Source: Candidatus Opimibacter skivensis
Lineage (GTDB): Bacteria > Bacteroidota > Bacteroidia > Chitinophagales > Saprospiraceae
DNA: 20,371 nucleotides
NCBI GenBank assembly: GCA_016722045.1
Contig: JADKGY010000018.1
Location: forward strand, 1-20,371
Reading direction: 5' to 3'
The notes below the pieces were generated by a model that saw only the letters and a list, made by a program, of their open reading frames with translations, was not told the DNA's origin and did not search any database. Every line of letters begins with the position of its first letter. Within the stretch, counting starts at the first letter, position 1. A program made the translations under genes and the position numbers. Positions 8,926 to 17,595 of this stretch are shown here, one piece after another.

Positions 8926-8992
8926 TGATTTTCGTATGTCTTTTGAGGGATTATTCTTTTAAATTGTTTATAGGTTTATTGGTTAATCAAAT

Positions 8993-9025
8993 CCTTAGCC
9001 TTCTTTCCTTAGCCTTAGCCTACTC
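8993..9025. repeat. Short CCTTAGCC-type low-complexity tract
   Basis: CCTTAGCC recurs here as an imperfect pyrimidine-rich tract in the gap between two convergent genes (stops at 8925 and 9053). Similar tracts occur at 15501-15536 and 15653-15680. No terminator hairpin is obvious in this gap. Confidence 0.4.
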
Positions 9026-9052
9026 CTGTGGTCTTCCGTCTTTTGTCCTTGG

Positions 9053-10952
9053 TCATTTTAACGCATCGGCTTTCTCCTTCAAACCCATATTCATATAGGT
9101 CGTCTTTAAATCATGCTTAATGGCTTCACTTGTGGGCGCTAAACTATATGCTTTTTCAAAAGCCTTCAATGCTTCTGCATAATTACTCTGCACACCATAC
9201 GATATACCAATCAGTTGCCAGACATCACTGTTATTTTCATCATATTGAAGTGCTTGTTGAAGCAGTTGACGGGCGCGTTCAGGATTATTATTTTTCTCAC
9301 CTTCCTCCTTTCCCCAGACGATGAATACATTTATAATGTTTCGCTTTGAAATATCAAAGTCTTTCACTTCTTCCAGTGCTTTTTGATAATATGAAACAGC
9401 CTCAGCAAAATTTCTCCTGCTAAAATTTACATTTCCAAGATTATTGTATGCCGATACACCAGGCTTGATCTTCAGACTTTGCTCCGAATATTTTTCGGAA
9501 AGATCCAGATCCCTATTTTTTTCAGTTTGACTCAGACTCGTATCAATAGCCGGATTTATAAAGTACTTCAGCACTCCCGTCATTAAGCCGAACACTATTA
9601 GGAACTTTGGCGACATCAGCCTGATAAAGTTTGGAATTGCTGGCCCAATCATTGTTTCGCGTTATGGTTTTGATGCTAAAGAGAAATGCAACGCAGGCTG
9701 TAGCAATCAAGAAATATCTTTGGAAACCGGACAATCGTCTCCTGCCATTTTTCGGCAAAACATCATCATTTGTTTTTGCCAGTACTGTCGTGATTCCGGC
9801 CAATGCCAGGACAAACCACATCGATGGCGCATAGAGAAGACGTTCCGCCATCATCGTTCCGAGCACTTTGGGTATCTGGCTGTAGAGCGAAATACTAAAA
9901 AAAAAGGAAGCAACAAAAAACCCGGTCACCCTTCGCTTTGTGATTGCATAGATGGCGTAAAAGGCCATGATGCTGTATAGTGCCAGTCCGATAAGACTGC
10001 CTGTGCTTCCAAACGACTGAAGAGGTATAACATTATAGGAATAATCACATACCAGCTTTACGGGCACTACCAGCAGGAAAAGATATTTCGCCAGTATATT
10101 CAACGAGGTACCGATCAGCACCATGCCATGTGCTTCTACGATAGGATTATCCATCATGCTTATGGCTGGTTCGGTCAAACCTCTCAACACCAGGCCACGC
10201 AAAAGAAAAAAAGCGCCACGGAGATTATTGCCCAGGCACTACTTTTGAGACTACTGCTAAAAGACTTTTGAAAAAATGTCCATCCGATCAAAGGAAAAAC
10301 AGCTAGAGCCGTGACCGCACCTTCTTTCGAAAGCATGGCAGCAATGAATGTAAGTCCCGCAGCCACCAGCATTTTCCAATTTTCCTTTTCAAACCATTTC
10401 GCAAACAGGAATAAACTGAGGATTATAAAAAAATAAACTCAATATTTCGTCACGGCTTTTGATATTGGCGACTACTTCAGTATGGATCGGATGTGCCATG
10501 AATAAAACAACAACTGCACAAAGCAAAATGCTGTTGCTGTAAGGAATGAGCTTGCGCAATGTAATGTAGAATAATGCAACTGTAGCCGAGTACCACGCCA
10601 CATTCATCAAATGACCAATGAAAGGACTATTCGGTGCTATAGCCCATTCTACGGCGAAACAAGACAGTGTCAATGGCCGGTATAGACAGCCACCAAAACA
10701 ATTGTCGCGATATGGCTGACTGAATATATTGGCAATACCGGAAATACCACGTTGTACATTGGCATTGAGCGAAATGGTCAGGTCATCATCAAGTACATAG
10801 CCATGTCCGAGCGTATTGGCATATAGCACAAAACCAAATAAAGCCAATAACAAGGCAATAACAGGCTCTGACAATCCGCCCATACCTGAAATGTCAGGCT
10901 CTGCAACCTGTGAAATAGGTTTAATTCGATCTTGTTTTCTTTTTTTGGCCAT
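9053..10952 (-). CDS. TMTC-like GT-C glycosyltransferase with C-terminal TPRs, frameshifted
   Basis: This is a polytopic membrane protein of about 633 codons resembling TMTC/PMT-type O-mannosyltransferases, which use lipid-linked sugars on the outer face of the membrane. After a basic N-terminus (MAKKRKQDR) come a first helix and the loop YVLDDDLTISLNANVQRG, with the acidic DD pair expected in GT-C enzymes. Then follow YRPLTLSCFAVEWA, HPIHTEVVANIKSRDE (a typical TMTC/DUF1736 block), many helices, and AERLLYAPSMWFVLALA. Residues about 480-633 are TPRs (AYNNLGNVNFSRRNFAEAVSYYQKALEEV and SYGVQSNYAEALKAFEKAYSLAP). Three indels divide it into frames 10952-10389, 10372-10184, 10202-9543 and 9652-9053. 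Two are at A/T runs (near 10425 and 10210), one near 9550. The acceptor cannot be deduced. The gene is divergent from the 11133 FG-GAP gene and convergent with the 6624 one. Confidence 0.8.
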
Positions 10953-11071
10953 GTATGTTTATCCAGAATCACTGCTAGTTTAGCTCTTTTTTTGAAATTT
11001 TATTGGATTTTATTCATTAGAAGGAAGATGTCGGTAAGATATCCGGTGGAGATGATGTATATACCGAAGTC

Positions 11072-11079
11072 TATTTTTG
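11072..11079 (+). promoter_or_regulatory. Candidate -7 box (TAnnTTTG) for the 11133 gene
   Basis: TATTTTTG matches the Bacteroidota -7 consensus TAnnTTTG, about 54 bp before the ATG at 11133, on the gene's strand. No good -33 TTG lies at the usual distance, so support is moderate. The 10953-11132 gap also separates the divergent glycosyltransferase gene, for which no box was recognised. Confidence 0.4.
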
Positions 11080-11132
11080 TAACTTGCTCCATCAAACATC
11101 TTCTAGCATTTCATCCCCTCATGTATCATAAA

Positions 11133-14100
11133 ATGAATTCGGCCAGGATACTTTTTTTTACAATTGGATTATCGCTCTGTTCTGCCCTATCCTGCAAGAA
11201 CCCTTCAGAAAAAAAACAAATACATCTCCATCTGGCACAAATCCTGAAATTAAATTAGAAGCACTGCCTGCTGCTGAGACCGGAGTCAATTTCGTCAACC
11301 AGATCAATGACGAAGGGATGATCAATATTTTCACATGGCACTTTCTATACAACGGGGGAGGCGTCGCGGCAGGAGACATCAACAACGATGGTTTACCTGA
11401 TTTATATTTTTCAGGTAATATGACACCGGACAAATTATATCTCAATAAAGGAAATTTCAAATTCGAAGACATAACGGCCAAAGCAGGGATTGGAAAACAA
11501 ATCTGGTCAAGTGGTGTGACCCTCGCCGATGTCAACGGAGATGGACTGATCGATATCTATGTTTGTAAAAATTCACCAACCGGTGTACCGGACAATAACC
11601 GGAATAAACTTTATATCAACGAAGGAAAAAATAAATTTTCAGAACAGGCCGCAAAATATGGCATTGATGATATAGGCTTCAGCACACAGGCTTCATTTTT
11701 TGATGCAGACCAGGATGGCGATCTGGATATGTTTCTTGTCAACCAACCTTTCGACGAATTCGCGAGACTGGTCAATAAGCCTGATGTGGTGGCTAACTAT
11801 ACACAGACCAATCGTTTTTTCTTTTTTGAAAACGGAAAGTATGTAGACAAAACAGCCGTATTGGGGATGCTAAGTTCACGTATGGCCTGAATGTGTCTCT
11901 GGGTGATTTTGATCTCAACGGGTGGACGGATATGTATATCTGCAATGACTATCATCATGCGGATTATCTGTATCTCAATACGAATGGCCGATTTACTGAT
12001 GCACTTCATACACATACAGGGCACATTTCGTTTTATTCGATGGGATCAGATGTAGGTGATGTCAATATGGATGGTCTGCCTGACATTTTTACTTTAGATA
12101 TGGCCTTCGAAGATCATGTTCGGTCAAAGACGAATATGGGTTCGATGTCCCAAGCCAGGTTCTGGGAGATCGTAGCTGATCATCAGCATTATCAATACAT
12201 GCAGAATGGATTGCAGGTCAATATGGGCCAGGGCTATTTTTCGGAGATGGCACAGATAGGAGGTATTTCAAAATCAGACTGGAGCTTTTCGACACTGTTT
12301 GCGGATCTGGATCTTGATGGTGATCAGGATATCCTCATCACAAATGGTGTATTACGCGATGTGCGGAATAATGATTTTAATGATTTTGTAAAAGAAAAAT
12401 ATCAGAACAGGGTCGGGCCTCAAAATTATCTTGAGGTACTCAGCAAACTTCCTTCCACGCCGATAAAAGATATCATATTCAGCAATGATGGGAATATGCA
12501 TTTCTCAAAACTTCCGGCTGAAAATGGTTTTAATACTGCTGATTTTTCCAATGGTATGGCGTATGCTGATCTTGATGGCGATGGCAAACTGGACGTCATC
12601 ATCAATCATGTCAATGCACCCGCATCCATCTATAAAAATATAAGTCACACCGATGGACACTTTATAACTGTCAAACTTAAAGGTCCTGGAACGAATGTCG
12701 ACGGCTTAGGATGTACTGTGATCGTCTACACCGGTGATAAAAAACAGGCAAGTACGATGCAGACTACAAGGGGATATTTTTCTGCAGTCGAACCTCTTAT
12801 CCATTTTGGATTAGGCCAGGTCACCAAAGTAGATTCGGTCAAAGTATACTGGGATCACAAGTCGATGAGTATGCTGACGAATGTTACTGTAGATCACGAG
12901 TTGAAAATCAATTATGAGAAAGACAAAAAAGTGCCTTTCCATTCGGACCCTATCAACGGCATCATGATGGCTGACGCCAATGTCGTCCAACATGAAGATG
13001 TTGATGATAAATATGACGATTATGCCAAAGAAGTTTTATTGCCATACAAACTTTCACAAAATGGTCCTCATATTTCTGTAGGTGATATCAACGGTGATGG
13101 AAATGAAGATTTTTTCATTGGTGGCGCTGCAGGTCATCCGGGGCAAATGTATTTGGCAAAAACGGATGGAACATTTGCATTGACCAAACAGCCTGCCATT
13201 GATTCAGATGCCAAAAGTGAAGATCAGGAATCAGCATTGTTTGATATAGATGGCGATCATGATCTTGATCTCTTCGTGATCAGTGGAAGCTATGAATTTG
13301 AAGAAGGCAATCCATTACTCCGTGACAGAATTTATCTAAATGATGGATTAGGCCATTTTAAAAGCCAACCAGAGAGGCTCTTCCAAATTACCTGATCAAT
13401 GGACAGTGTGTTGAAGTATTTGATGCGGATGGTGATAAAGACAATGATCTGTTTATCGGAGGCCGACTGATCGGAGGGAAATATCCGATGCCTGCATCTT
13501 CAAAACTATTGATCAATCAATCAGGACGATACACGGACAAGACAAGCACACTGGCTCCATTCCTGGATAAATTTGGAATGGTGACAGATGTAGTGCAGGA
13601 TGACATTGATAAAGATGGCGATATTGATTTGCTCGTGGTTGGTGAATGGATGATGCCTACATGGCTCATCAATGGAGGTGCAGCAGGTTTCACTGCACAA
13701 CCTATTGAAGCTGCCGGTACAGGATTATGGTGGACTGTTGAAAAAGGAGATTTTGACAAAGATGGTGACACCGATTTTCTTTTAGGCAATCTTGGATGGA
13801 ACAACAAGTTCGGCGGCTCAAAAGGAACGAAACTTGAAGTCTATGGAAATGATTTTGATCAGAATGGAAAATTCGATGTTGTGCTCGCTAATACGAAACA
13901 GGACAAATTACTTCCGGTTCGCGGAAGAGAATGCACTTCACAGGAACTGCCTTTTGTGCTTAATAAATTTCCGAATTATCAAAGTTATGCGACTGCAAGC
14001 TTTACAGATATTTTCTCTGCTGACATGTTGAAGAATAGTACCCATAACAAGCTTTCCACAATGACCAGTATTTATCTCATCAATGATGGTAGTGGAAAAT

Positions 14101-14435
14101 TTACAGCAAAAGATTTACCTCTCATGTGTCAGGCGGGACCTGTAAAAGCATTTTATGCAGATGATTTCAACAAAGATGGCAACCTTGATTTCATGTACGC
14201 CGGAAATCATTTTCCCACTGAAGTGGAGACAGCCCGATATGATGGCCTCTACCCTGGAATATGTTATGGTGATGGCAAAGGAAATTTTGTATGCAAATCT
14301 ATTTTCATTGAAAATCAAATGCGTATCGATGATATCCGTGATATCCAAAAAATAAAATTAGCCACCGGCGATGAGGTATATCTGTTGAGCAACAACAATG
14401 GTCCGTTAAGGGCGTATAAAAAAAGTAAACAGTAA
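11133..14435 (+). CDS. Large FG-GAP/VCBS–ASPIC lipoprotein, frameshifted
   Basis: This is a predicted surface lipoprotein of about 1,100 codons. The leader MNSARILFFTIGLSLCSALSC has a lipobox. Many FG-GAP/VCBS Ca2+-loop repeats follow: AAGDINNDGLPDLYFSGN, LADVNGDGLIDIYVCKN, FDADQDGDLDMFLVNQ, LGDFDLNGWTDMYICND, VGDVNMDGLPDIFTLDMAFED, ADLDLDGDQDILITNG and ADLDGDGKLDVIINH. An ASPIC/UnbV module (GLGCTVIVYTGDKKQASTMQTTRGYFSAVEPLIHFGLG) comes next, then a second set of FG-GAP repeats (VGDINGDGNEDFFIGG, QDDIDKDGDIDLLVVGEW, KGDFDKDGDTDFLLGN). The architecture is propeller–ASPIC–propeller. Frames change near 11209-11216 (A8 run), about 11855-11865 (GGGG) and about 13370-13390. Across each break the protein reads on smoothly (for example GDAKFTYGLNVSLGDF), so one gene is meant. 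The alternative start is ATG 11121. Proteins of this type are widespread in Bacteroidota; function unknown. Confidence 0.85.
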
Positions 14436-14462
14436 TCAGTAACCGTTAGGGGTAATCAAAGT

Positions 14463-14721
14463 GAAGAGATTAAGAAGTAAGAGATGTGAGATGTGAGATG
14501 TGAGATGAGAGATGTGAAATGTGGGATGTGAGATGAGAGATGTGAGATGGAGTGAGAGGAGGTGAGAGATGTGAGAGGAGATGAGAGAGATGTGAGAGGA
14601 GTGAGAGGACCGTGAGTTTTGAGATTAAAGAATTGAGATTTGAGAATTGAGATGGAAGTGAGTTTTGAGATGAGAGGAGTGAGACGTAAGACGTGAGACG
14701 TGAGACGTGAGACGTGAGACG
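14463..14721. repeat. Degenerate heptamer tract (GTGAGAN)
   Basis: About 260 bp of imperfect tandem units GTGAGAT/GAGATGT, drifting to GAGACGT at the right end, where five near-perfect 7-mers stand in a row (about 14680-14720). The plus strand is almost free of C, so the tract is purine-biased and strongly strand-asymmetric. Minus-strand reading gives a spurious SHL/LTS-rich peptide. It begins 28 bp after the FG-GAP stop. No coding role is supported. Confidence 0.85.
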
Positions 14722-14746
14722 AATTCGTAATCGAACGAAGCATAAT

Positions 14747-14812
14747 GCCCCCTAGGGGCCAAAGGTTGGTAACTGTAGACATATAAAATCTCTCATTGCC
14801 CCATCGGGGCAA
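14747..14812. repeat. Pair of GGGGC hairpins (REP-like unit)
   Basis: Two short palindromes, GCCCC-CTA-GGGGC (14747-14759) and TTGCCCC-ATC-GGGGCAA (14796-14812), lie 36 bp apart. They have the same GCCCC/GGGGC arms and 3-nt loops, and are separated by AAGGTTGGTAACTGTAGACA and an AT-rich stretch. The arrangement resembles dispersed palindromic REP/BIME elements of Bacteroidota. Dispersion cannot be shown from one window. Confidence 0.55.
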
Positions 14813-14900
14813 AACTGACTTCCGGAAATCCACATCTTAAAAAGTTATCTCCCGGAAATAATTTGCGTTAATGCTTCGACCTGCAGTGATGATAGGTTTA

Positions 14901-14995
14901 TTTTATTAAATTTTAGCTTTGCTAAAATTTAATAAAACTATACGGTTAAGCGTAGGCTGCGCCTACGTCTGTGTGTCTGCAAAACTCTGTTTTGC
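14901..14995. repeat. Three consecutive hairpins with 3-nt loops
   Basis: Three perfect inverted repeats follow one another. The first pairs 17-nt arms, TTTTATTAAATTTTAGC (14901-14917) with 14921-14937, around TTT. The second is CGTAGGC-TGC-GCCTACG (14951-14967). The third is GCAAAAC-TCT-GTTTTGC (14979-14995). Spacers are 13 and 11 bp. The cluster ends 20-44 bp before the DinB-like start. It may be a repeat element, a structured RNA or a composite terminator; T-runs are absent after the second and third stems. The rest of 14813-14900 shows nothing recognisable. Confidence 0.6.
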
Positions 14996-15015
14996 GAAAT
15001 GGCCTCAATAAGCTC

Positions 15016-15502
15016 ATGAATAAATCAAATATTACTCTAATGAACTCATACCGCTTCCCCACAGACACAAACGAAATCACACTCAAGCAACTTCAACATT
15101 TAGTAGACATACCCGCCTGCGATACTCCTGGCTATTCCTGACGATGAATTTTCCAGAAAACCTGCACCTGACAAATGGAGCAAAAAAGAAATCATCGGCC
15201 ATCTGATCGACAGCGCTACAAATAATCACCATCGGTTTGTCCGTGCACAATTTGATGACAATCCTACTATTCTTTATGATCAAAATCTATGGAACCATCA
15301 TGGCTATTATCAGCAAATGGATGGCCATCACCTCATCGCTTTCTGGGCCATGTATAATCAGCACATCATTGAACTGATCAAAAGAATTCCAAAAGAAGGT
15401 TTAGAAAGAGGATGCCGGATGCGTGATGGAGAGGTTTATAGCCTGTCATGGCTTTTTGATGATTATGTAAGGCACCTGGAGCATCATCTGAGGCAGATAT
15501 GA
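15016..15502 (+). CDS. DinB-like (DinB/YfiT superfamily) protein, one frameshift
   Basis: This is a protein of about 155-160 aa with the four-helix DinB fold. The start is ATG 15016 or, in the same frame, ATG 15040 (MNSYRFPTDTNEITLKQLQHLVDIPA). One extra base near 15115-15125 shifts the frame; after correction it continues AILLAIPDDEFSRKPAPDKWSKKEIIGHLIDSATNNHHRFVRAQ. The rest (15317-15502 and just upstream) reads WNHHGYYQQMDGHHLIAFWAMYNQHIIELIKRIP and ends SWLFDDYVRHLEHHLRQI. The histidines in GHLIDSA and in HLEHHLRQI correspond to the usual metal-binding triad of the family. Some members are bacillithiol- or mycothiol-dependent transferases, others have no known activity; the substrate here is unknown. 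It stands alone between repeat-rich gaps. Confidence 0.8.
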
Positions 15503-15536
15503 GAGAGTAAGACAGTAAGAAGGTAAGACAGCAAGA
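15501..15536. repeat. GTAAGACA-type low-complexity tract
   Basis: An imperfect purine-rich repeat (GTAAGACAGTAAGAAGGTAA) starts directly at the DinB-like stop codon. Like the 14463-14721 tract it has units of 7-8 bases and is nearly C-poor on the plus strand. Confidence 0.5.
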
Positions 15537-15652
15537 AAAAAGCAACACTTGACTGTGCTATTCAATACTATCAAATCAATATTAGGCTTTGAAATATAAA
15601 TGGATGTTGATGTATAATCATCTGACTTTGATCATATAATACATATAAAATA

Positions 15653-15680
15653 GCGCCTTCGCCTTCGCCTCAGCCTTCTC
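15653..15680. repeat. GCCTTC-type low-complexity tract
   Basis: Tandem GCCTTC/GCCTCA hexamers (CGCCTTCGCCTTCGCCTCAG) form a pyrimidine-rich island in an AT-rich gap, upstream of the helicase promoter region. It is comparable with the CCTTAGCC tract at 8993-9025. The rest of 15537-15730 is AT-rich without recognisable features. Confidence 0.45.
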
Positions 15681-15730
15681 CTTTTTAACACCCTAATGAA
15701 TTGATTCACTGTTTATTCCGAATATTCCCG

Positions 15731-15738
15731 TATATTTG
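15731..15738 (+). promoter_or_regulatory. Candidate -7 box (TAnnTTTG) of the helicase gene
   Basis: TATATTTG is an exact match to the Bacteroidota -7 consensus. A TTG lies at 15701-15703, but 27 bp away, longer than usual. Transcription from here would give a 5' leader of about 130 nt before the helicase start at 15878. Confidence 0.5.
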
Positions 15739-15767
15739 CAGTCTTGTATGTTATAGCTTCTCAGTTA

Positions 15768-15859
15768 ATGATGAGTATATCCAGCTCCAATTTCGTGGCA
15801 GCTTAACGTAAGGCAGGTAAAGTATCAATCCTCAATTTGATAGCCTTACCACATTTTTT
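15768..15859 (+). promoter_or_regulatory. Structured leader: short ORF and terminator-like hairpin before the helicase
   Basis: A 12-codon ORF (15768-15806) encodes MMSISSSNFVAA and stops one base before a hairpin region. There, GGTAA..TATCAA (15816-15828) pairs with TTGATA..TTACC (15837-15850) with a small internal loop, and T7 follows at 15853-15859. A competing pairing GTAAGGC (15808-15814) with GCCTTAC (15843-15849) encloses the same inner stem. The layout fits a transcriptional attenuator or a small RNA ending before the helicase start codon. Whether the short ORF is translated is unknown. Confidence 0.4.
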
Positions 15860-15877
15860 TAATCAAATTTATAACTA

Positions 15878-17194
15878 GTGTCGTTTAACAACCTAAAGCT
15901 CATTGAGCCTGTGCTCAAAGCATTAATCCATGAAGGGTACACCATACCCACCCCTATTCAGCAGCAATCTATTCCGGCCATCCTCGAAGGCAGAGACCTC
16001 AGAGGCTGCGCACAAACCGGAACCGGCAAAACAGCTGCTTTTGCCATCCCTTTACTTCAACTTTTGGATCAGGACCAACAGGCTGATCCACAAGGTCGCC
16101 GCCCGATAAGGGCTTTGATCCTGACCCCGACAAGAGAACTGGCGATCCAGATCGAAGAAAGCTTCAAGGCTTATGGCCGATTTCTCAACCTTCGCCACCT
16201 GGTGGTTTTCGGAGGAGTATCACAAGTAAGTTCTGTCAACAACCTTCGTCGTGGAGTTGATATTCTCGTCGCTACACCCGGCCGTCTACTCGACCTCATG
16301 CACCAGGGACATGTCTCTCTGCGTGATGTCAAATTTTTCGTCCTTGATGAAGCCGACAGAATGCTCGATATGGGATTTGTCCATGATGTCAAAAGAATCA
16401 TTGCCAAACTTCCACACGAAAGACAGACTTTATTTTTCTCAGCTACAATGCCACCTGAAATCAACCAACTGGCAAAAAGCATCCTGAGAAATCCTGTCAC
16501 TGTCGAAGTATCACCTGTATCATCTACAGCAGATACAATTCAGCAAACTGTCTATTTCACAGAGAAGCCAAACAAAACTAATCTGCTCAGACATTTGCTT
16601 ACCGGTACAGACATCAATACAGCACTTGTATTTACACGTACCAAACATGGCGCTGATAAACTGACGAAAGACCTGAACAGAGCCGGTATCAAAACCGAAG
16701 CTATTCACGGCAACAAATCACAGAATGCACGCCAGGCCGCATTGAAAAATTTCAAAAATCAACACACACGTGTTCTTGTCGCTACAGATATTGCAGCACG
16801 GGGTATTGATATCGACGACCTGAGCCATGTGGTCAATTTCGAATTGCCTCATGTACCTGAAACCTATGTACACCGTATCGGTCGTACCGGAAGAGCAGGC
16901 GCAAACGGAAGAGCTATATCATTTTGTGACTTTGAAGAAAAACCATTGTTGAAGGATATCCAAAAATTGATCGGAAAGAGTATTCCTGTCGAGACAGAAC
17001 ATCCATACGCGATGGCTGCCAGTCAAAGCGACCTGGAACCAAAACAACAAACACAGATGCAAAAAAAGAGCATCAAGTGGTGGTGGTTACAGAAGCAGAC
17101 TGATACGTCCGGCTTCATCCAGGAGGTAGATAATATTCTCACGGATTCAGCATGTAAATCATTTAATGGTTTAGCAGGAATTACATCTTGTTAA
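15878..17194 (+). CDS. DEAD-box ATP-dependent RNA helicase (RhlE-like)
   Basis: The product unwinds or remodels RNA duplexes using ATP in the cytoplasm; RhlE-type enzymes act in ribosome assembly and RNA decay. All core motifs are present: Q-motif PTPIQQQ, motif I AQTGTGKT (45-52), Ia PTRELAIQ, Ib TPGRLLD, II DEAD (157-160), III SAT (188-190), IV LVFTRTK, V ATDIAARGIDI and VI HRIGRTGR (332-339). The start is GTG at 15878, which gives the usual MSFNNLKL N-terminus. The 438-aa frame ends at 17194 with an unlikely tail after an A7 run (17059-17065). A one-base shift there gives instead a basic, Gly-rich tail (SSGGGYRSRLIRPASSRR) with a stop at 17127-17129, typical of RhlE-like proteins. I think the shorter end is the true one. 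It has its own promoter candidate and structured leader. Confidence 0.93.
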   Translation: MSFNNLKLIEPVLKALIHEGYTIPTPIQQQSIPAILEGRDLRGCAQTGTGKTAAFAIPLLQLLDQDQQADPQGRRPIRALILTPTRELAIQIEESFKAYGRFLNLRHLVVFGGVSQVSSVNNLRRGVDILVATPGRLLDLMHQGHVSLRDVKFFVLDEADRMLDMGFVHDVKRIIAKLPHERQTLFFSATMPPEINQLAKSILRNPVTVEVSPVSSTADTIQQTVYFTEKPNKTNLLRHLLTGTDINTALVFTRTKHGADKLTKDLNRAGIKTEAIHGNKSQNARQAALKNFKNQHTRVLVATDIAARGIDIDDLSHVVNFELPHVPETYVHRIGRTGRAGANGRAISFCDFEEKPLLKDIQKLIGKSIPVETEHPYAMAASQSDLEPKQQTQMQKKSIKWWWLQKQTDTSGFIQEVDNILTDSACKSFNGLAGITSC

Positions 17195-17334
17195 ACCATT
17201 TTTTATTTAATGAAATTCAACTCCCAAAAAATAAAAACAACAAAATCTGAACTACAAACTCAGGATATAATATTAACTTGCCTTACAAATTAAAATCAAT
17301 TGCGGGTAGACACGCTCCCTAAAAGTCGCTTTAT

Positions 17335-17369
17335 AAAAGGCTATCGGTCATAGACGGGTAGCCTTTTTT
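17335..17369 (+). terminator. Rho-independent terminator downstream of the helicase
   Basis: AAAAGGCTATC (17335-17345) pairs with GGTAGCCTTTT (17357-17367), 11 bp with one G-U pair, around an 11-nt loop, with T6 at its end (17364-17369). It is about 140-205 bp after the helicase stop, depending on which stop is real. The rest of 17195-17595 is AT-rich with no recognised feature. Confidence 0.75.
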
Positions 17370-17595
17370 AATGCTTCTGCTCTGAATATTGAAGAGCTGA
17401 GATTTAATCTTAAGATTCATTCCCTATATCTTTAGGTATTATTTTATTATATTTAAGGTACCATTATAGAAAAAACAAAGTGTGTATTTGAAGTTTAGTT
17501 GAAGTAAGGTAGAATGTGTGAATAGGATTTTTGGCATCGGACAATTTTGAGGATAGAAATTCAAAATAAATATTAATCATTTTAAATCATTTCCC

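Noticed and set aside
13517..13807. Minus-strand ORFs inside the FG-GAP and helicase genes (also 7184-7435, 8352-8607, 16171-16500)
   Set aside because: They are antisense shadows of well-supported genes; the Ser/Pro-rich or basic products follow from the codon use of the DxDxDG repeats and helicase core.
14456..14833. Open frame on the minus strand with an SHL/LTS-rich product
   Set aside because: It is created by the heptamer repeat read in a stop-free frame; no domain, leader or codon pattern supports a gene.
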